From Nocardia puris (lineage in GTDB: Bacteria > Actinomycetota > Actinomycetes > Mycobacteriales > Mycobacteriaceae), in the NCBI RefSeq assembly GCF_003315035.1, contig NZ_QNRE01000008.1:245220-309219 (forward strand): a stretch of 64,000 bases of DNA, given 5' to 3'. The position numbers and the translations under genes are program-made. The notes under the pieces are model-generated. The model searched no databases and was not told the DNA's origin. It saw only the letters and a program-made list of their open reading frames with translations. This document shows positions 25,985 through 35,031 of this stretch, piece after piece (within the stretch, counting starts at the first letter, position 1; every line of letters starts with the position of its first letter).

Positions 25985-26003
25985 CCGAGTTAGGCTAACC
26001 TAC
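25985..26003. promoter_or_regulatory. IdeR/DtxR-like iron box before formyltransferase
   Basis: ccgagttaggctaacctac matches 14 of 19 consensus positions with an unbroken 14-base core (gttaggctaaccta). It overlaps the stop codon of the hydroxylase gene and lies 46 bp upstream of the formyltransferase start, so the formyltransferase may have its own iron-regulated promoter. Confidence 0.8.
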
Positions 26004-27287
26004 CTCGGGAGCGAACGCCAGCGATGCCGACCGGGCGACGGGCTCGGCGGCCACCGGCGCGCCGAGCACGCGATCCGAGAGTTCGCCCAGGCAACTGAGA
26101 TTCGGGAATCCCGGCCCCTGCGCGAGCCCGGCCAGATTCGGCAGGTACAGCTTGGCCCCCAAGCCCTCGACGGCCAGATCGTGCCCGATCGCGAGCTCCA
26201 CCCGTTCGGTGGTGACCTGCCCGCCGACGGCGAGCTCCAGCAAGTCGGCGGCGTCGGAGTCGAACAGGTCGGTGAACCACAGCGGCTGCCCGCCGGTCGC
26301 GTCGACGACGAGGTCGAAGGCGTGCGCGCGGTCGCCGTGCGTCTCGGTGCGCAGGGTGAGCGCGACGGCGTCGCCCTGCGCGGCGGCGCGCACCACCCGG
26401 CCGCGCAGGTGGTGCACGCGATCGTCGCCGAGCAGACGCTCCTGCACACGCACCGAGATGACCCCGCGATCGGTGCGGCGCACCACCTCGCGGCGCTCGG
26501 CCGTGCTGAGCGCGCGCCACCGGGCCGGATCGCTGTAGAGGGCGTTCTCGAAGTAGCTCTCGCCGCGGGTGTAGATGGTCGGGGCGGGCGAGACCACCGC
26601 GATGCTGAGCACGTCGTGGCGGATCAGTTCGTCCAGCGCCGAGCCCGCGGTCTCACCGCCGCCGATGACGGCGGCGCGCGAGGAGGCGGGCAGTTTGCGC
26701 TTGCCCGCCAGCTCCCAGAAGTCGGCGATGCTGAGCACCTTCGGATGCTCCGAGAGCGCCCGGCGGCTGTCGCCGGGGCCGGTGATCATCAGCCGGTCGG
26801 CGTCGATCTGGGTCTCCACGCCGTCGGCGCCCGCGACCGACACCAGCCAGCCGTCGGCGGCCGGCGCGATCCGGCGCACGGTGGCGAACACGATCTCCAC
26901 CTCGGATTTCGCCGCGACCCACCGCAGGTATTCGGCCCAGACGTGGTGGTGCGGGCTGGGGCGGCCGCGGTCGATCCATTCGGCGTAGGTGCCGCGGTCG
27001 ACCAGGAACGACGCCCAGCTGTACTCGGTCATCCGCTCGTCGATCGCGCGGTTGTGCGCACCGGCCCAGATGGTGCGGTAGGGGAAGCCGACGTCCTTCT
27101 CGGGGCTGGTGCCGAGGCGGTGCCTGCCGTCGGTCCACCCACCGCCCGGCAGCCAGTTGCCGCCCACCGCGTGCGACTCCACGACGACGACCTGCGGCGC
27201 GGGCAGACCCAGGTCGCGCAGCACCCGCGCCTTCGCCGCCACGGCCATGGCCTTCGGGCCACCGCCGACCACGAGAAGTCTCTCCAC
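25995..27287 (-). CDS. mbtG: Lysine N6-hydroxylase, MbtG/NbtG family
   Basis: 430 residues from GTG 27287 (AGGAG 5 nt upstream), the same length as mycobacterial MbtG. FAD- and NADPH-dependent N-hydroxylation of a lysine side chain gives the hydroxamate precursor of mycobactin- or nocobactin-type siderophores. Visible features: FAD motif VVGGGPKAMAVAAK (5-18), the family hallmark LGTSPEKDVGFPYR, EWIDRGRPSP, NADPH motif VIGGGETAGSALDEL, and C-terminal LAQGPGFPNLSCLGELSDRVLG. A longer frame to 27668 is spurious. An iron box lies 115 bp upstream. No NRPS gene adjoins it. Confidence 0.93.
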   Translation of the reverse strand: MERLLVVGGGPKAMAVAAKARVLRDLGLPAPQVVVVESHAVGGNWLPGGGWTDGRHRLGTSPEKDVGFPYRTIWAGAHNRAIDERMTEYSWASFLVDRGTYAEWIDRGRPSPHHHVWAEYLRWVAAKSEVEIVFATVRRIAPAADGWLVSVAGADGVETQIDADRLMITGPGDSRRALSEHPKVLSIADFWELAGKRKLPASSRAAVIGGGETAGSALDELIRHDVLSIAVVSPAPTIYTRGESYFENALYSDPARWRALSTAERREVVRRTDRGVISVRVQERLLGDDRVHHLRGRVVRAAAQGDAVALTLRTETHGDRAHAFDLVVDATGGQPLWFTDLFDSDAADLLELAVGGQVTTERVELAIGHDLAVEGLGAKLYLPNLAGLAQGPGFPNLSCLGELSDRVLGAPVAAEPVARSASLAFAPEVG

Positions 27288-27401
27288 CGGTACTCCTATC
27301 TGGACAACCAGCCATCGCACAGCAATCGGCACGGGTACCTGCCGCAGCGATGGCCATCGACGCCGTGACGGCGCCGGGAAACCGGGCGTACCACAACCCG
27401 G

Positions 27402-27420
27402 TTTGCATAGGCTTACCTTA
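27402..27420. promoter_or_regulatory. IdeR/DtxR-like iron box before mbtG
   Basis: tttgcataggcttacctta matches 16 of 19 positions of TWAGGTWAGSCTWACCTWA, with the right 12 bases perfect. 115 bp upstream of the hydroxylase start. Confidence 0.78.
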
Positions 27421-27790
27421 ACCGTACCGTGATGCTCGCGACCACGGGGTCGCCGGGATGAAACGGCGAAAGTCCAGGAAAGCGCGGATTTCGATTGAGC
27501 GAGAACATGATTCGCGCTCGCGCGGGTTGGCGAGGACCCGCGCTCGGGCTCGCTCGCGACGCCGTCGAGGTCCGTCGTCCGACGGTGGCGCGGCGACCTG
27601 GGCTCGGCTCCCGGTAGCGGGCGAACTCCGGGAAACCTTTCCGGACGCCGGGCGCCGCTCGGGGTCACCGCCGCCGAAAGGACGAGACCGACTCATCCGC
27701 GGGTCGGATTCGACTCGCGACCTGGCGGCGACGCGCACCGGAGCCCGCGCGCGGCAAGCTGGAGCCCGTTCCGTGGACGAGAGGGCTCAG
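27421..27790. other. Intergenic region without recognised gene
   Basis: 370 bp between the mbtG iron box and the alpha/beta hydrolase start. Rich in cgcgctcg-type repeats and open in frame with the hydrolase, but the implied peptide is an Arg/Ser-rich stretch with no resemblance to a protein domain. No hairpin or operator recognised. Confidence 0.5.
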
Positions 27791-29155
27791 ATGTCGATCA
27801 TCGATGGCGTGATCCCGGCGGCCGTCGTGGTGTGCGCACTGGTGGTGGTCGGCGGGGTGCGCGTCCGGCGTGTGTGGGTAGCGGTGGCGCTCGGAGTGAT
27901 CGCGGGGCTCGCGGTGATCCAGCTGATCACCGAAGGGTTCTATTGGCAGTTCCTGCCGACGTACGTATTGCTGTGTGTCACAGCGCTGTTCGCGTTCTTC
28001 CCGCCCGGGCGTCGCGCGTGGTCGGTGGTGTCGCGGGTCGCGATCGCCCTGCTGATCGTTCCGGCGGCGGGCGCCTGGGCGGTGACGCCGGTGCCGGAAT
28101 TGCCCGCGCCGAGCGGGCCGTACCTGGTCGGCACCGAGACGTTCCGCTGGGTCGATCCCGCCCGGGACGAGCCCGCGACTCCGGACCCCGATGACCGGCG
28201 CGCGGTGATCGCGCAGGCCTGGTACCCGGCCGCCGAGCCGACCGGCCGCCGCGCGCCCTACCTGGACGGACTCGGCGACCTGCCCGCGAGCGTGTCGGGC
28301 ATCCCCGGATTCGTGTTCGGCGCCTACGCCGATGTCGACACCCTCGGCGAACTCCTCGCAACCCCGCACCCCGACCGGGAGCGCTGGCCGGTCGTGCTGT
28401 TCTCCCCCGGCTACGGTGCGCCGCGCGGCTTCTACACCGGGTTGGTCGCCGAGCTGGCGAGCCGCGGATTCGTGGTGCTCGCCGTGGATCACCCGTACGA
28501 ATCGGCCGTCACCGAACTGCCCGGCGGTGATCTCGCCACACCCGTCGCCGTCCCGGCCGACCCGGACGAGGGCGAGCGGTACATGGCCGCGCAGCAGGAC
28601 GTGCGCGCGTCCGACCTGCGGTTCGTCCTCGACCGGCTCGACGCGCTGGGCCCGCGGCTCACCGGCCGGGTCGACACCGAGCACGTCGCGGTGATCGGCC
28701 ACTCGTTCGGCGGCGCCGCCGCGGCCGCCACCGCCGCGGCCGACCCCCGGGTGCGCGCCGCCGCGAACATCGACGGCACGCCCTACGGCTCGCTGCCGGA
28801 ACAGGCACTGCGCCAACCATTCCTGCTGGTGGAGAGCGATCGCGCCGAGACGGGCCACTCCCGCGCATACCTCGACCGCAACGAAGCGCTGCTGACCCGC
28901 GCGGCCGAGGGCTACCGCTACGAGATCACCGAGGCCAACCACTACAGCTTCACCGACACCCCCTTGTTCCTCACCGCCCCCGGACGATTCGCGCTGGCCC
29001 AGGTGATCGGCGGCTCGCGCGGGCCGGAACCGACGCAGCGCGCCACCGTCGACATCCTCGCGGCATTCCTGAGCGAACCTCTCGGCGGCGTGAGGGGCGA
29101 CCCCACCGCGGCGGCGGGCTCGCATCCGGGAGTCCGGGGCGGGCCGGTGGGGTAG
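27791..29155 (+). CDS. Membrane-anchored alpha/beta hydrolase, PAF-acetylhydrolase-like
   Basis: 454 residues from ATG 27791 (MSIIDGVIPAAVVVCALVVV); an upstream in-frame extension to 27458 is Arg-rich and not protein-like. Three N-terminal transmembrane segments occupy about residues 5-100. A hydrolase domain follows with WPVVLFSPGYGAPRGFYTGLV, VVLAVDHPYESAV, the nucleophile elbow GHSFGGAAAAA and a C-terminal His in NHYSFTDTPLF. This matches the platelet-activating-factor acetylhydrolase/dienelactone hydrolase group, which cleaves short acyl esters. Substrate unknown. Confidence 0.8.
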   Translation: MSIIDGVIPAAVVVCALVVVGGVRVRRVWVAVALGVIAGLAVIQLITEGFYWQFLPTYVLLCVTALFAFFPPGRRAWSVVSRVAIALLIVPAAGAWAVTPVPELPAPSGPYLVGTETFRWVDPARDEPATPDPDDRRAVIAQAWYPAAEPTGRRAPYLDGLGDLPASVSGIPGFVFGAYADVDTLGELLATPHPDRERWPVVLFSPGYGAPRGFYTGLVAELASRGFVVLAVDHPYESAVTELPGGDLATPVAVPADPDEGERYMAAQQDVRASDLRFVLDRLDALGPRLTGRVDTEHVAVIGHSFGGAAAAATAAADPRVRAAANIDGTPYGSLPEQALRQPFLLVESDRAETGHSRAYLDRNEALLTRAAEGYRYEITEANHYSFTDTPLFLTAPGRFALAQVIGGSRGPEPTQRATVDILAAFLSEPLGGVRGDPTAAAGSHPGVRGGPVG

Positions 29156-29193
29156 GCAGAGGGTCCGCCGAGCCGGACGGACCGGAACCCCAC
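29147..29193 (+). terminator. Two-step hairpin after alpha/beta hydrolase
   Basis: Outer stem gtggggt/accccac and inner stem ggtccg/cggacc. The outer left arm overlaps the stop codon region. Confidence 0.55.
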
Positions 29194-29361
29194 TGTCCCG
29201 AGCCGATCGGTGCGGCGGATCGGCTCAGCTCACCGGCTTGCCGCGACCCGCCGGACACGACCCGCCGGGGCGACACGCGGCGACACGCGAAAGACAGCGG
29301 GAATCGGACGGATCGGGCGGCGATCGGAATCGGCCGGAACGACACCGCGTTGGTGACGAAT

Positions 29362-29811
29362 ATGACTGCTACGGCATCCGATCGCACCGCCCCCACCGTG
29401 GACACCTCCACCGAGTTCGGCGCGAAAGCCGCCGAACGCCTGGCCCGCGAGCCCATCGTGTGGTTCACCACCGTCGGCAAGTCCGGGACGCCGCAACCGA
29501 ATCCGGTGTGGTTCCTCTGGCACGACGAGTCCGTTCTGCTGTTCAGCCAGCCCGAGACCCCCAAACTGCGCAATATCGCGCGCAACCCGCGCGTCTCGCT
29601 CAACCTCAACAGCACCGAACACGGCGAGAACGTCATCGTCCTGAGCGGCACCGCCACCGTGGTGGAGGAGCCGATCACCCCGGAGATCACCACCGCGTAC
29701 GTCACCAAGTACACCGAGGGCCTGAAGAGCATCAAGATGACGGCCGAGGAATTCTTCGCCGACTACTCCGTCCCCGTCCGCATCGTGCCCGACCGCCTGC
29801 GCGGCTTCTGA
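29362..29811 (+). CDS. PPOX-class F420-dependent oxidoreductase (TIGR03667-like)
   Basis: 149 residues from ATG 29362; GTG 29353 and TTG 29350 in the same frame are alternatives and none has a convincing ribosome site. Split-barrel flavin/deazaflavin fold: EPIVWFTTVGKSGTPQPNPVWFLWHD, LLFSQPETPKLRNIARNPRVSLNL and VIVLSGTATVVEE. Members such as Rv3369 use F420 or heme-related ligands. Stand-alone gene; substrate not predictable. Confidence 0.82.
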   Translation: MTATASDRTAPTVDTSTEFGAKAAERLAREPIVWFTTVGKSGTPQPNPVWFLWHDESVLLFSQPETPKLRNIARNPRVSLNLNSTEHGENVIVLSGTATVVEEPITPEITTAYVTKYTEGLKSIKMTAEEFFADYSVPVRIVPDRLRGF

Positions 29812-29919
29812 CATTTCCCGGCCCGCGCCCGGACCTGCCGGTGGGCACTCGCATCGCCGGGCTCCGGGCAGCAGGCCGGCCGACCGCACCCCCACTCCCC
29901 CCGATTAGAGTCGTCGGCG

Positions 29920-30852
29920 ATGAGAAGGAGGCAGCAGCCGCCGCTGCCCAAGCGGTTCGGACTGGACCCGGCCCGGCTGCGACTGCCGGAGACCGGTGAA
30001 TGGGCGACCCTGCGTGATCACCTGGTGGAGCGCCTTCCCCGCGTGGATCCGGCCCGCATCGACCAATTGCTGCGCGAGGGCGCGATCGTCGACATGGACG
30101 GTCCCGTCGCCCCGGACGCCGCCTATGTGCCGGGCGGCGCGGTGTGGTTCCACCGCGATCTGCCCGACGAGACACCGGTCCCGTTCGAGATCACTGTCGT
30201 GCACCGCGACGACGACCTGCTCGTCGTGGACAAACCCCACTTCCTGGCCACCATCCCGCGCGGTCAGCACATCCGGCAGACGGCGTTGGTGCGGTTGCGC
30301 GAGGAACTCGGCCTCCCCGATCTGGTGCCCGCGCACCGGCTGGATCGGGTGACTGCCGGCCTGGTGCTGTTCATCGTGAACCCGGCCCGGCGCGGCGCCT
30401 ACCAGACGATGTTCCACCGCCGCACGGTGCGCAAGGAGTACGAGGCGATCGCGCCCTACGATCCGGCGCTCACGCTGCCGCGCACCGTGCGCAGCCGGAT
30501 CGTCAAGGAGAAACACGTGCTCGCCGCCATGGAGGTCGACGGCGAGCCGAACGCCGAGACCGAGGTGGACCTGCTCGAGCACCGCGACGGCCTGGGCCGC
30601 TACCGGCTGCGCCCGCACACCGGGCGCACCCACCAGCTGCGCCTGCACATGAACGGCCTGGGCATCCCCATCCTCGGCGACGACTTCTATCCCACGCTCA
30701 CCGACAAGCCGGTGGACGATTTCACGCGCCCGCTCCAATTGCTGGCCGCCACACTGGAATTCACCGACCCTATCTCCGGCGAACCCCGCCGCTTCGACAC
30801 CACCCGCACGCTGTCTGCCTGGCACGACTACGCCGGGTGGGCGGGCGGCTAG
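29920..30852 (+). CDS. RluA-family pseudouridine synthase
   Basis: 310 residues. The catalytic motif is PAHRLDRVTAGL, the Asp being the uridine-attacking residue; RRTVRKEYEAIAP, RPHTGRTHQLRLHMNGLGIPILGDDFY complete the RluA fold. An N-terminal S4-like segment (RIDQLLREGAIVDMDG) is present. Modifies a uridine in rRNA or tRNA; the exact site cannot be told from the sequence. The stop shares bases with the convergent secreted-protein gene. Confidence 0.9.
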   Translation: MRRRQQPPLPKRFGLDPARLRLPETGEWATLRDHLVERLPRVDPARIDQLLREGAIVDMDGPVAPDAAYVPGGAVWFHRDLPDETPVPFEITVVHRDDDLLVVDKPHFLATIPRGQHIRQTALVRLREELGLPDLVPAHRLDRVTAGLVLFIVNPARRGAYQTMFHRRTVRKEYEAIAPYDPALTLPRTVRSRIVKEKHVLAAMEVDGEPNAETEVDLLEHRDGLGRYRLRPHTGRTHQLRLHMNGLGIPILGDDFYPTLTDKPVDDFTRPLQLLAATLEFTDPISGEPRRFDTTRTLSAWHDYAGWAGG

Positions 30853-31250
30853 GACCCCATCCAGCCGAGCGGTCCCGCGCCGCAGGTGGCGCTGCCGGTG
30901 AGCGTCGGCTCGGCGACGTTGACCTTGATCTCGTAGGCCAGACCCTGGAGCGCGGCCAGCGTGTGGGTACCCGACTTACCGGGCTTCCACTGGATCGTCG
31001 CCGTGCCGTTCACGGGTTTGACCGGGCTGCCCGAGATCACCAGGGCGTTGTCGTAGAACCACACCTCGAACCAGTGGTTGACCTTCGCGGTGAGCTGGTA
31101 CGTGCAGCCCGCCTGGAGGTCGCGCGAGGAGACGGTCAGGCTGTCGACGGTCGCCGACGCGTAGGACGCGGTCAGCACGGCCGCGCAGCCGGCGGCGGCC
31201 AGCGTGGTGAGGCCTGCGGCGAGGCGGCGGCGGGTCCGGGTGGTGCTCAT
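30849..31250 (-). CDS. Small secreted protein, Ig-like beta composition
   Basis: 133 residues from ATG 31250 (AGAGGAG 6 nt upstream). A Sec signal peptide with a basic start (MSTTRTRRRLAAGLTTLAAA) ends near ASYASA. The mature part is about 100 residues of alternating beta-like strands (CTYQLTAKVNHWFEVWFYDN, GTATIQWKPGKSGTHTLAAL) with two cysteines (GCTYQL and ATCGAG) that could form one disulfide. Resembles single-domain Ig-like secreted proteins of nocardiae; function unknown. The stop overlaps that of the RluA gene on the other strand. Confidence 0.75.
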   Translation of the reverse strand: MSTTRTRRRLAAGLTTLAAAGCAAVLTASYASATVDSLTVSSRDLQAGCTYQLTAKVNHWFEVWFYDNALVISGSPVKPVNGTATIQWKPGKSGTHTLAALQGLAYEIKVNVAEPTLTGSATCGAGPLGWMGS

Positions 31251-31444
31251 TCGGGACTCCTCTGGGGGACTCGGGGTGCGAACGAGCGGACTGTATCGAG
31301 CGTCCAGTTCACTACGGGCCGGTTTCGCGAAAAAACTGAAACACGTTTCATTCAAATTGGTCCGAGACCGTGTCGCACGGCACCGCTGTGAGGGGTGTCG
31401 CAGGCGCGAGCGTCCGCGCATGAGCCGTCCGTACACTGGGCCGG

Positions 31445-32188
31445 GTGCTTCTCACGGTTCCCGAGGAAACGGCGCCCGCGCGCCGCAAACTACATGCCTA
31501 TATCGATGTAGCCGTCGTGATCGTGGTCCTGGCGGGCACCAACCTCATCGCCCACTTCACCACGGCGTGGGCCAGCATCGTCACCGTGCCGGTCGCGGCC
31601 GTCGTGTTGCTGATCCTGGTGCGCCGCCGCGGGCTGGGCTGGGCCGAACTCGGGCTCTCGCCCCGGCACTGGCGGCGCGGGTCGCGCTACGCCCTGGCCG
31701 CCGTCGGCGTGGTGCTCGCGGCTGTCGCGATAGGGGCGCTGCTGCCCGTCACCCGGCCGTTCTTCCTGGCCGACCGCTACGCCACCATCTCCGGCGCGCT
31801 CATCGCGTCGATGATCGTCATCCCGTTGCAGACCGTCATCCCGGAAGAACTCGCCTTCCGCGGCGTCCTGCACGGCACCCTGGACCGCGTCTACAGCGCG
31901 CGCGGGGTGTTCGCGGCGGGCTCGCTGCTGTTCGGCCTCTGGCACATCGCTTCCTCGTTCGGCCTCACCACCGGCAACCGCGGGCTCACCGGCTTCCTGC
32001 CCGGCGGGGCCGTCGGCCAGATCGCGGGCATCGCGCTGGCGGTCGCGGCTACCGCCGCGGCGGGCGTGGTCTTCACCTGGTTACGCCACCGCAGCGGCAG
32101 CCTGCTCGCCCCCATCGCATTGCATTGGTCGGTGAACGGATTGGGAGCGCTGGCGGCCGCCGTCGTGTGGCAGACGACCTTGGCCTGA
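31445..32188 (+). CDS. CPBP-family (Abi/CAAX) intramembrane protease
   Basis: 247 residues, GTG start at 31445. Several transmembrane helices and the three glutamate/histidine motifs of type II CAAX-prenyl endopeptidase-like proteins: PEELAFRGVL, LLFGLWHIASS and ALHWSVNGLG. Members are membrane glutamic proteases involved in peptide maturation or self-immunity, often without known substrate. A degraded partial copy of its 3' end lies about 45 bp downstream. Confidence 0.87.
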   Translation: MLLTVPEETAPARRKLHAYIDVAVVIVVLAGTNLIAHFTTAWASIVTVPVAAVVLLILVRRRGLGWAELGLSPRHWRRGSRYALAAVGVVLAAVAIGALLPVTRPFFLADRYATISGALIASMIVIPLQTVIPEELAFRGVLHGTLDRVYSARGVFAAGSLLFGLWHIASSFGLTTGNRGLTGFLPGGAVGQIAGIALAVAATAAAGVVFTWLRHRSGSLLAPIALHWSVNGLGALAAAVVWQTTLA

Positions 32189-32228
32189 CCGCGCTCGGCG
32201 CGAACACACCTGCGCCTCCACGGCGCGG

Positions 32229-32295
32229 TCCTCACCTGGCTGCGCCAAGGCAGGTGCAGCCTGCTCGCCACATCGCGCTGCACCCGCTCCACCCG
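32229..32295 (+). repeat. Degenerate partial copy of CPBP gene 3' end
   Basis: Aligns with 32064-32130 of the CPBP gene: ctcacctggctgcgcca against ttcacctggttacgcca, then gcagcctgctcgcc in both. The intact protein reads FTWLRHRSGSLLAPIALHW; the copy gives LTWLRQGRCSLLATS and loses frame. Interpreted as a relic of a second CPBP gene or of a tandem duplication. Confidence 0.6.
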
Positions 32296-32327
32296 ATGGC
32301 CCCATCTCGGCCGCGCCCGCCGAGGCT

Positions 32328-32393
32328 GAGCCGGATGTGCCCGGCGTCGGCGGCGTAGCGCAGGCCGCAGGCCATGGCGATCTCGAGGCCTAC
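32328..32393 (-). pseudogene. Enoyl-CoA hydratase fragment
   Basis: One short in-frame segment, VGLEIAMACGLRYAADAGHI, closely resembles the crotonase-family GGGLEIALACDLRYAA helix region. Nothing on either side extends the similarity. Likely a gene remnant adjoining the decayed MFS and monooxygenase genes. Confidence 0.45.
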
Positions 32394-32442
32394 GCCGATC
32401 CCGGACTGCGGAGTCCATCTCGCGGCTATCGTGCGCGGTGTC

Positions 32443-32944
32443 CTATCCGCGCACCAGTTCACCGGTGGGCAACGGCCACGGAACGAACCTCGGGATGTAC
32501 CGGAACATCAGCGCCGCCCCCGTGCTCGACACCACCCCCAGGGCCGCGACGGCGGCGGCGAGCGGAGCCGCGGCGGCGAGATAGCTCTGCCGCGCCAAAC
32601 CCCACACCGCGTTCGACACACCGGTGAGCGCGGCGCCCACCGCGAGCACAGACGGGTTCGGCGCGAACAGCGCGCAGAGCGCACCGACGGCGCCGAGCGC
32701 ACTGCCCCCGATGATCGACCGCCGCTCCCCGAACCGGGCCACCACCCGGCCGGCGGGCAGATCCCCGATCACCGCGCCCAGTCCGACCAGCGCGACGATC
32801 ACGCCGGCCGCGCCCGCCGACGCGCCCAGATCGCGGGCCAGCAGCGCGAACACGGGCATGCCCGCGGCCCTGCCCGATCCCGAAGATCGCCGAGGCGACG
32901 AAGACCGAGGCGACGAAAGGCCGCAGCGCCGCCCCGGTCGTCAT
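32443..32944 (-). pseudogene. Truncated, frameshifted MFS transporter
   Basis: Begins MTTGAALRPFVASVFVASAIFGIGQG at 32944 (4-bp overlap with the upstream monooxygenase stop). An extra base near 32861-32870 then shifts the frame, and the gene continues as MPVFALLARDLGASAGAAGVIVALVGLGAVIGDLPAGRVVARFGERRS, the MFS loop 2-3 motif. It stops after about five transmembrane segments, less than half of a normal 12-helix transporter. Confidence 0.8.
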
Positions 32945-34166
32945 GCGGTGGAGCGATCCGCCGCCTCGGCGAAACAGTTGCCCGGGTGCGGCAGTCCGTA
33001 GTGGCCGCGCAGCGTCGTCGCGGTGTATTCGGTGCGGAACAGGCCGCGCTCGCGCAGGATCGGCACCACCTGGTCGACGAAGTCGTCGAGCCCGCCGGGC
33101 AGGTAGGGCGGCATGATGTTGAACCCGTCGGCCGCGCCGCCGGTGAACCACGCCTGCAAGTCGTCGGCGACCTGCTCGGGCGTGCCGGCCAGGGTGCGGT
33201 GCCCGCGCCCGCCGCCCAGCTTGGCGATGAGCTGGCGCACGGTCAGCGACTCCTCGGCCGCGAGGTCCTCGACCAGCTGGTAGCGGCTCTTGTTGCCCTG
33301 GATCTGCTCGATCGGCGGCAGCGGCGGCAGCGGCGCGTCCAGCGCGTGCGCGGTGAGATCGACGCCGAGCATCCAGGACAGTTGCCGCAGTGAGTATTCC
33401 GGCGGCAGCGCGCGCCTTCAGGTCCCGGTAGAACTGCTGCCCCTGGGCCAGGGTGCGCTGCGCGGTGAACACCGCCTCGGCGTACTTCGCGGCAAAATCC
33501 TTTCCGCTCTCGGAGGATCCGGCCTGCACCAGCAGCGGCCTGCCCTGCTCCGAACGCGGCACGTTGAGCGGGCCGCGCACCCGGAAGCGCGGGCCCGCGT
33601 GGTCGATGGTGTGCACCTTGGACGGGTCGGCGAAGGTGCCCGACGCGGCGTCCAGGACGAGCGCGTCGTCCTCCCAGCTGTCCCACAGCGCGGTCGCCAC
33701 GTCGACGAATTCGGCGGCCCGCTCGTAGCGGCCCGCGTGATCGGGAACCGTGTCGTAGCCGAAGTTCTGGGCCTCCTCGGCACCGCCCGAGGTCACGAGA
33801 TTCCCGCCGGCGCGGCCACCGCTGATCCGGTCCAGCGACGCGAAAGCCCGTGCCAGCGCATAGGGTTCGTGGTAGCCGGTGGAGGCCGTGGCGATCAGGC
33901 CGACGTGTTCGGTGACCGTCGCCATCGCCGTCAGCAGGGTGATCGGCTCGAACACCGCCTGGGTGTTGTGCTCGATACGCGGGCCGACCGCGAGGATGTC
34001 GGCGAAGAACACCGAATCCAGCGTGCCCCGTTCGGCGATGCGCGCCAAAATCCTGGAAATGCTTGACGTCCAAGGCTTTCGCCGCGTCGGTGCGCGGATG
34101 CCGCCACGCGGCCTCGTGGTGGCCCACGCCCATCAGGAAGGCGTTGAGATGTAGTTGTTTCGTCAT
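32941..34166 (-). pseudogene. Frameshifted LLM-class flavin monooxygenase (NtaA/SnaA/DszA type)
   Basis: Opens MTKQLHLNAFLMGVGHHEAAWRHP from 34166. A one-base insertion in an aaaa run (34047-34050) breaks the frame at HFQD, after which ARIAERGTLDSVFFADILAV onward is readable. A second disruption near 33405 joins FYRDLKARAA to EYSLRQLSWMLGVD with the loss of roughly 45 residues usual in this family and another frame change. The C-terminal part (GTPEQVADDLQAWFTGGAADGFN) is well preserved. The intact ancestor would have desulfonated or oxidised a sulfur or nitrogen compound with FMNH2. Placed 7 bp after ssuC, in the same operon. Confidence 0.87.
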
Positions 34167-34173
34167 CGTGGTC

Positions 34174-35031
34174 CTAGTTCGTGGCCCGCCAGCGCGACAG
34201 CCTGCGTTCGATCGCGACCAGCACGCCGTTGAAGACGAGGCCGACCAGCGCGATCGCGACGATGCCCGCGTACATGTTCGGGATCTGGAAGTTCAGCTGC
34301 GAGGCGGTGATCAGATAGCCGAGTCCGGCCTTGGCGCCGACCATTTCGGCCGCGACCAGCACCAGGATCGAGGCGGCCGCCGCCATCCGGATGCCGGTGA
34401 AGATGGTGGGCACCGAGGCGGGCAGGATCACCTTCTGGAACAGCCGGATCGGTGAGATGCCCAGCGACCGCGCCGATTTCACCAGCAGCGGGTCGACGGT
34501 GCGCACACCGGAGATGGTGTTCAGCAGGATCGGGAAGGTGCAGGCGTAGATCACCAGCGCGATCTTGGAGGTCTCGCCGATGCCGAGGATCAGCACGAAC
34601 ACCGGCAGCAGGGCCAGCGCGGCGGTATTGCGGAACACCTCGAGCACCGGGTTCAGGAAGTCCGCGACCGGCCGCCACCAGCCGATCGCCACCCCGAGCG
34701 GCACCGCGATCAGCACGGCCACCGCGAACCCGATCAGGGCGCGCGAGAGGCTCGCCGAAAGATGTTCGGCGAGTTGACCGTTGGCGATCAGGTCACGCAG
34801 GGCCGCGACGACCTCGCTGAACGGCGGCAGGAACACCTCGTCCACCAGCCCGGCGCGCGGCGCGAACTCCCACAGCGCCAGGAAGGTGACGATCGCGATC
34901 GTCGGCTTCACCACGCGCCAGGCCAGTCGTCCGGCACGCCGGCCGAGGTCGGGCGACGCGACGGGTCGCGCGGCCGGTTCCTCGTGCGGGCGCGCGGCGG
35001 GCCGCGTGGCCGAGAGGGTCAGATCAGCCAT
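34174..35031 (-). CDS. ssuC: Sulfonate/nitrate/taurine-type ABC permease
   Basis: 285 residues with six predicted transmembrane helices and the BPD_transp_1 EAA-type loop (SARSLGISPIRLFQKVILPASVPTIFTGIRM). Start overlaps the ATPase stop by 8 bp. With its partners it imports aliphatic sulfonates or a related organosulfur compound; the exact substrate is inferred only from family. Confidence 0.87.
   Translation of the reverse strand: MADLTLSATRPAARPHEEPAARPVASPDLGRRAGRLAWRVVKPTIAIVTFLALWEFAPRAGLVDEVFLPPFSEVVAALRDLIANGQLAEHLSASLSRALIGFAVAVLIAVPLGVAIGWWRPVADFLNPVLEVFRNTAALALLPVFVLILGIGETSKIALVIYACTFPILLNTISGVRTVDPLLVKSARSLGISPIRLFQKVILPASVPTIFTGIRMAAAASILVLVAAEMVGAKAGLGYLITASQLNFQIPNMYAGIVAIALVGLVFNGVLVAIERRLSRWRATN

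Noticed and set aside
32459..34048. One continuous 529-codon minus frame joining monooxygenase and MFS sequences
   Set aside because: Only the first half is homologous to a monooxygenase; the rest is out-of-phase shadow. The continuity is created by the frameshifts.
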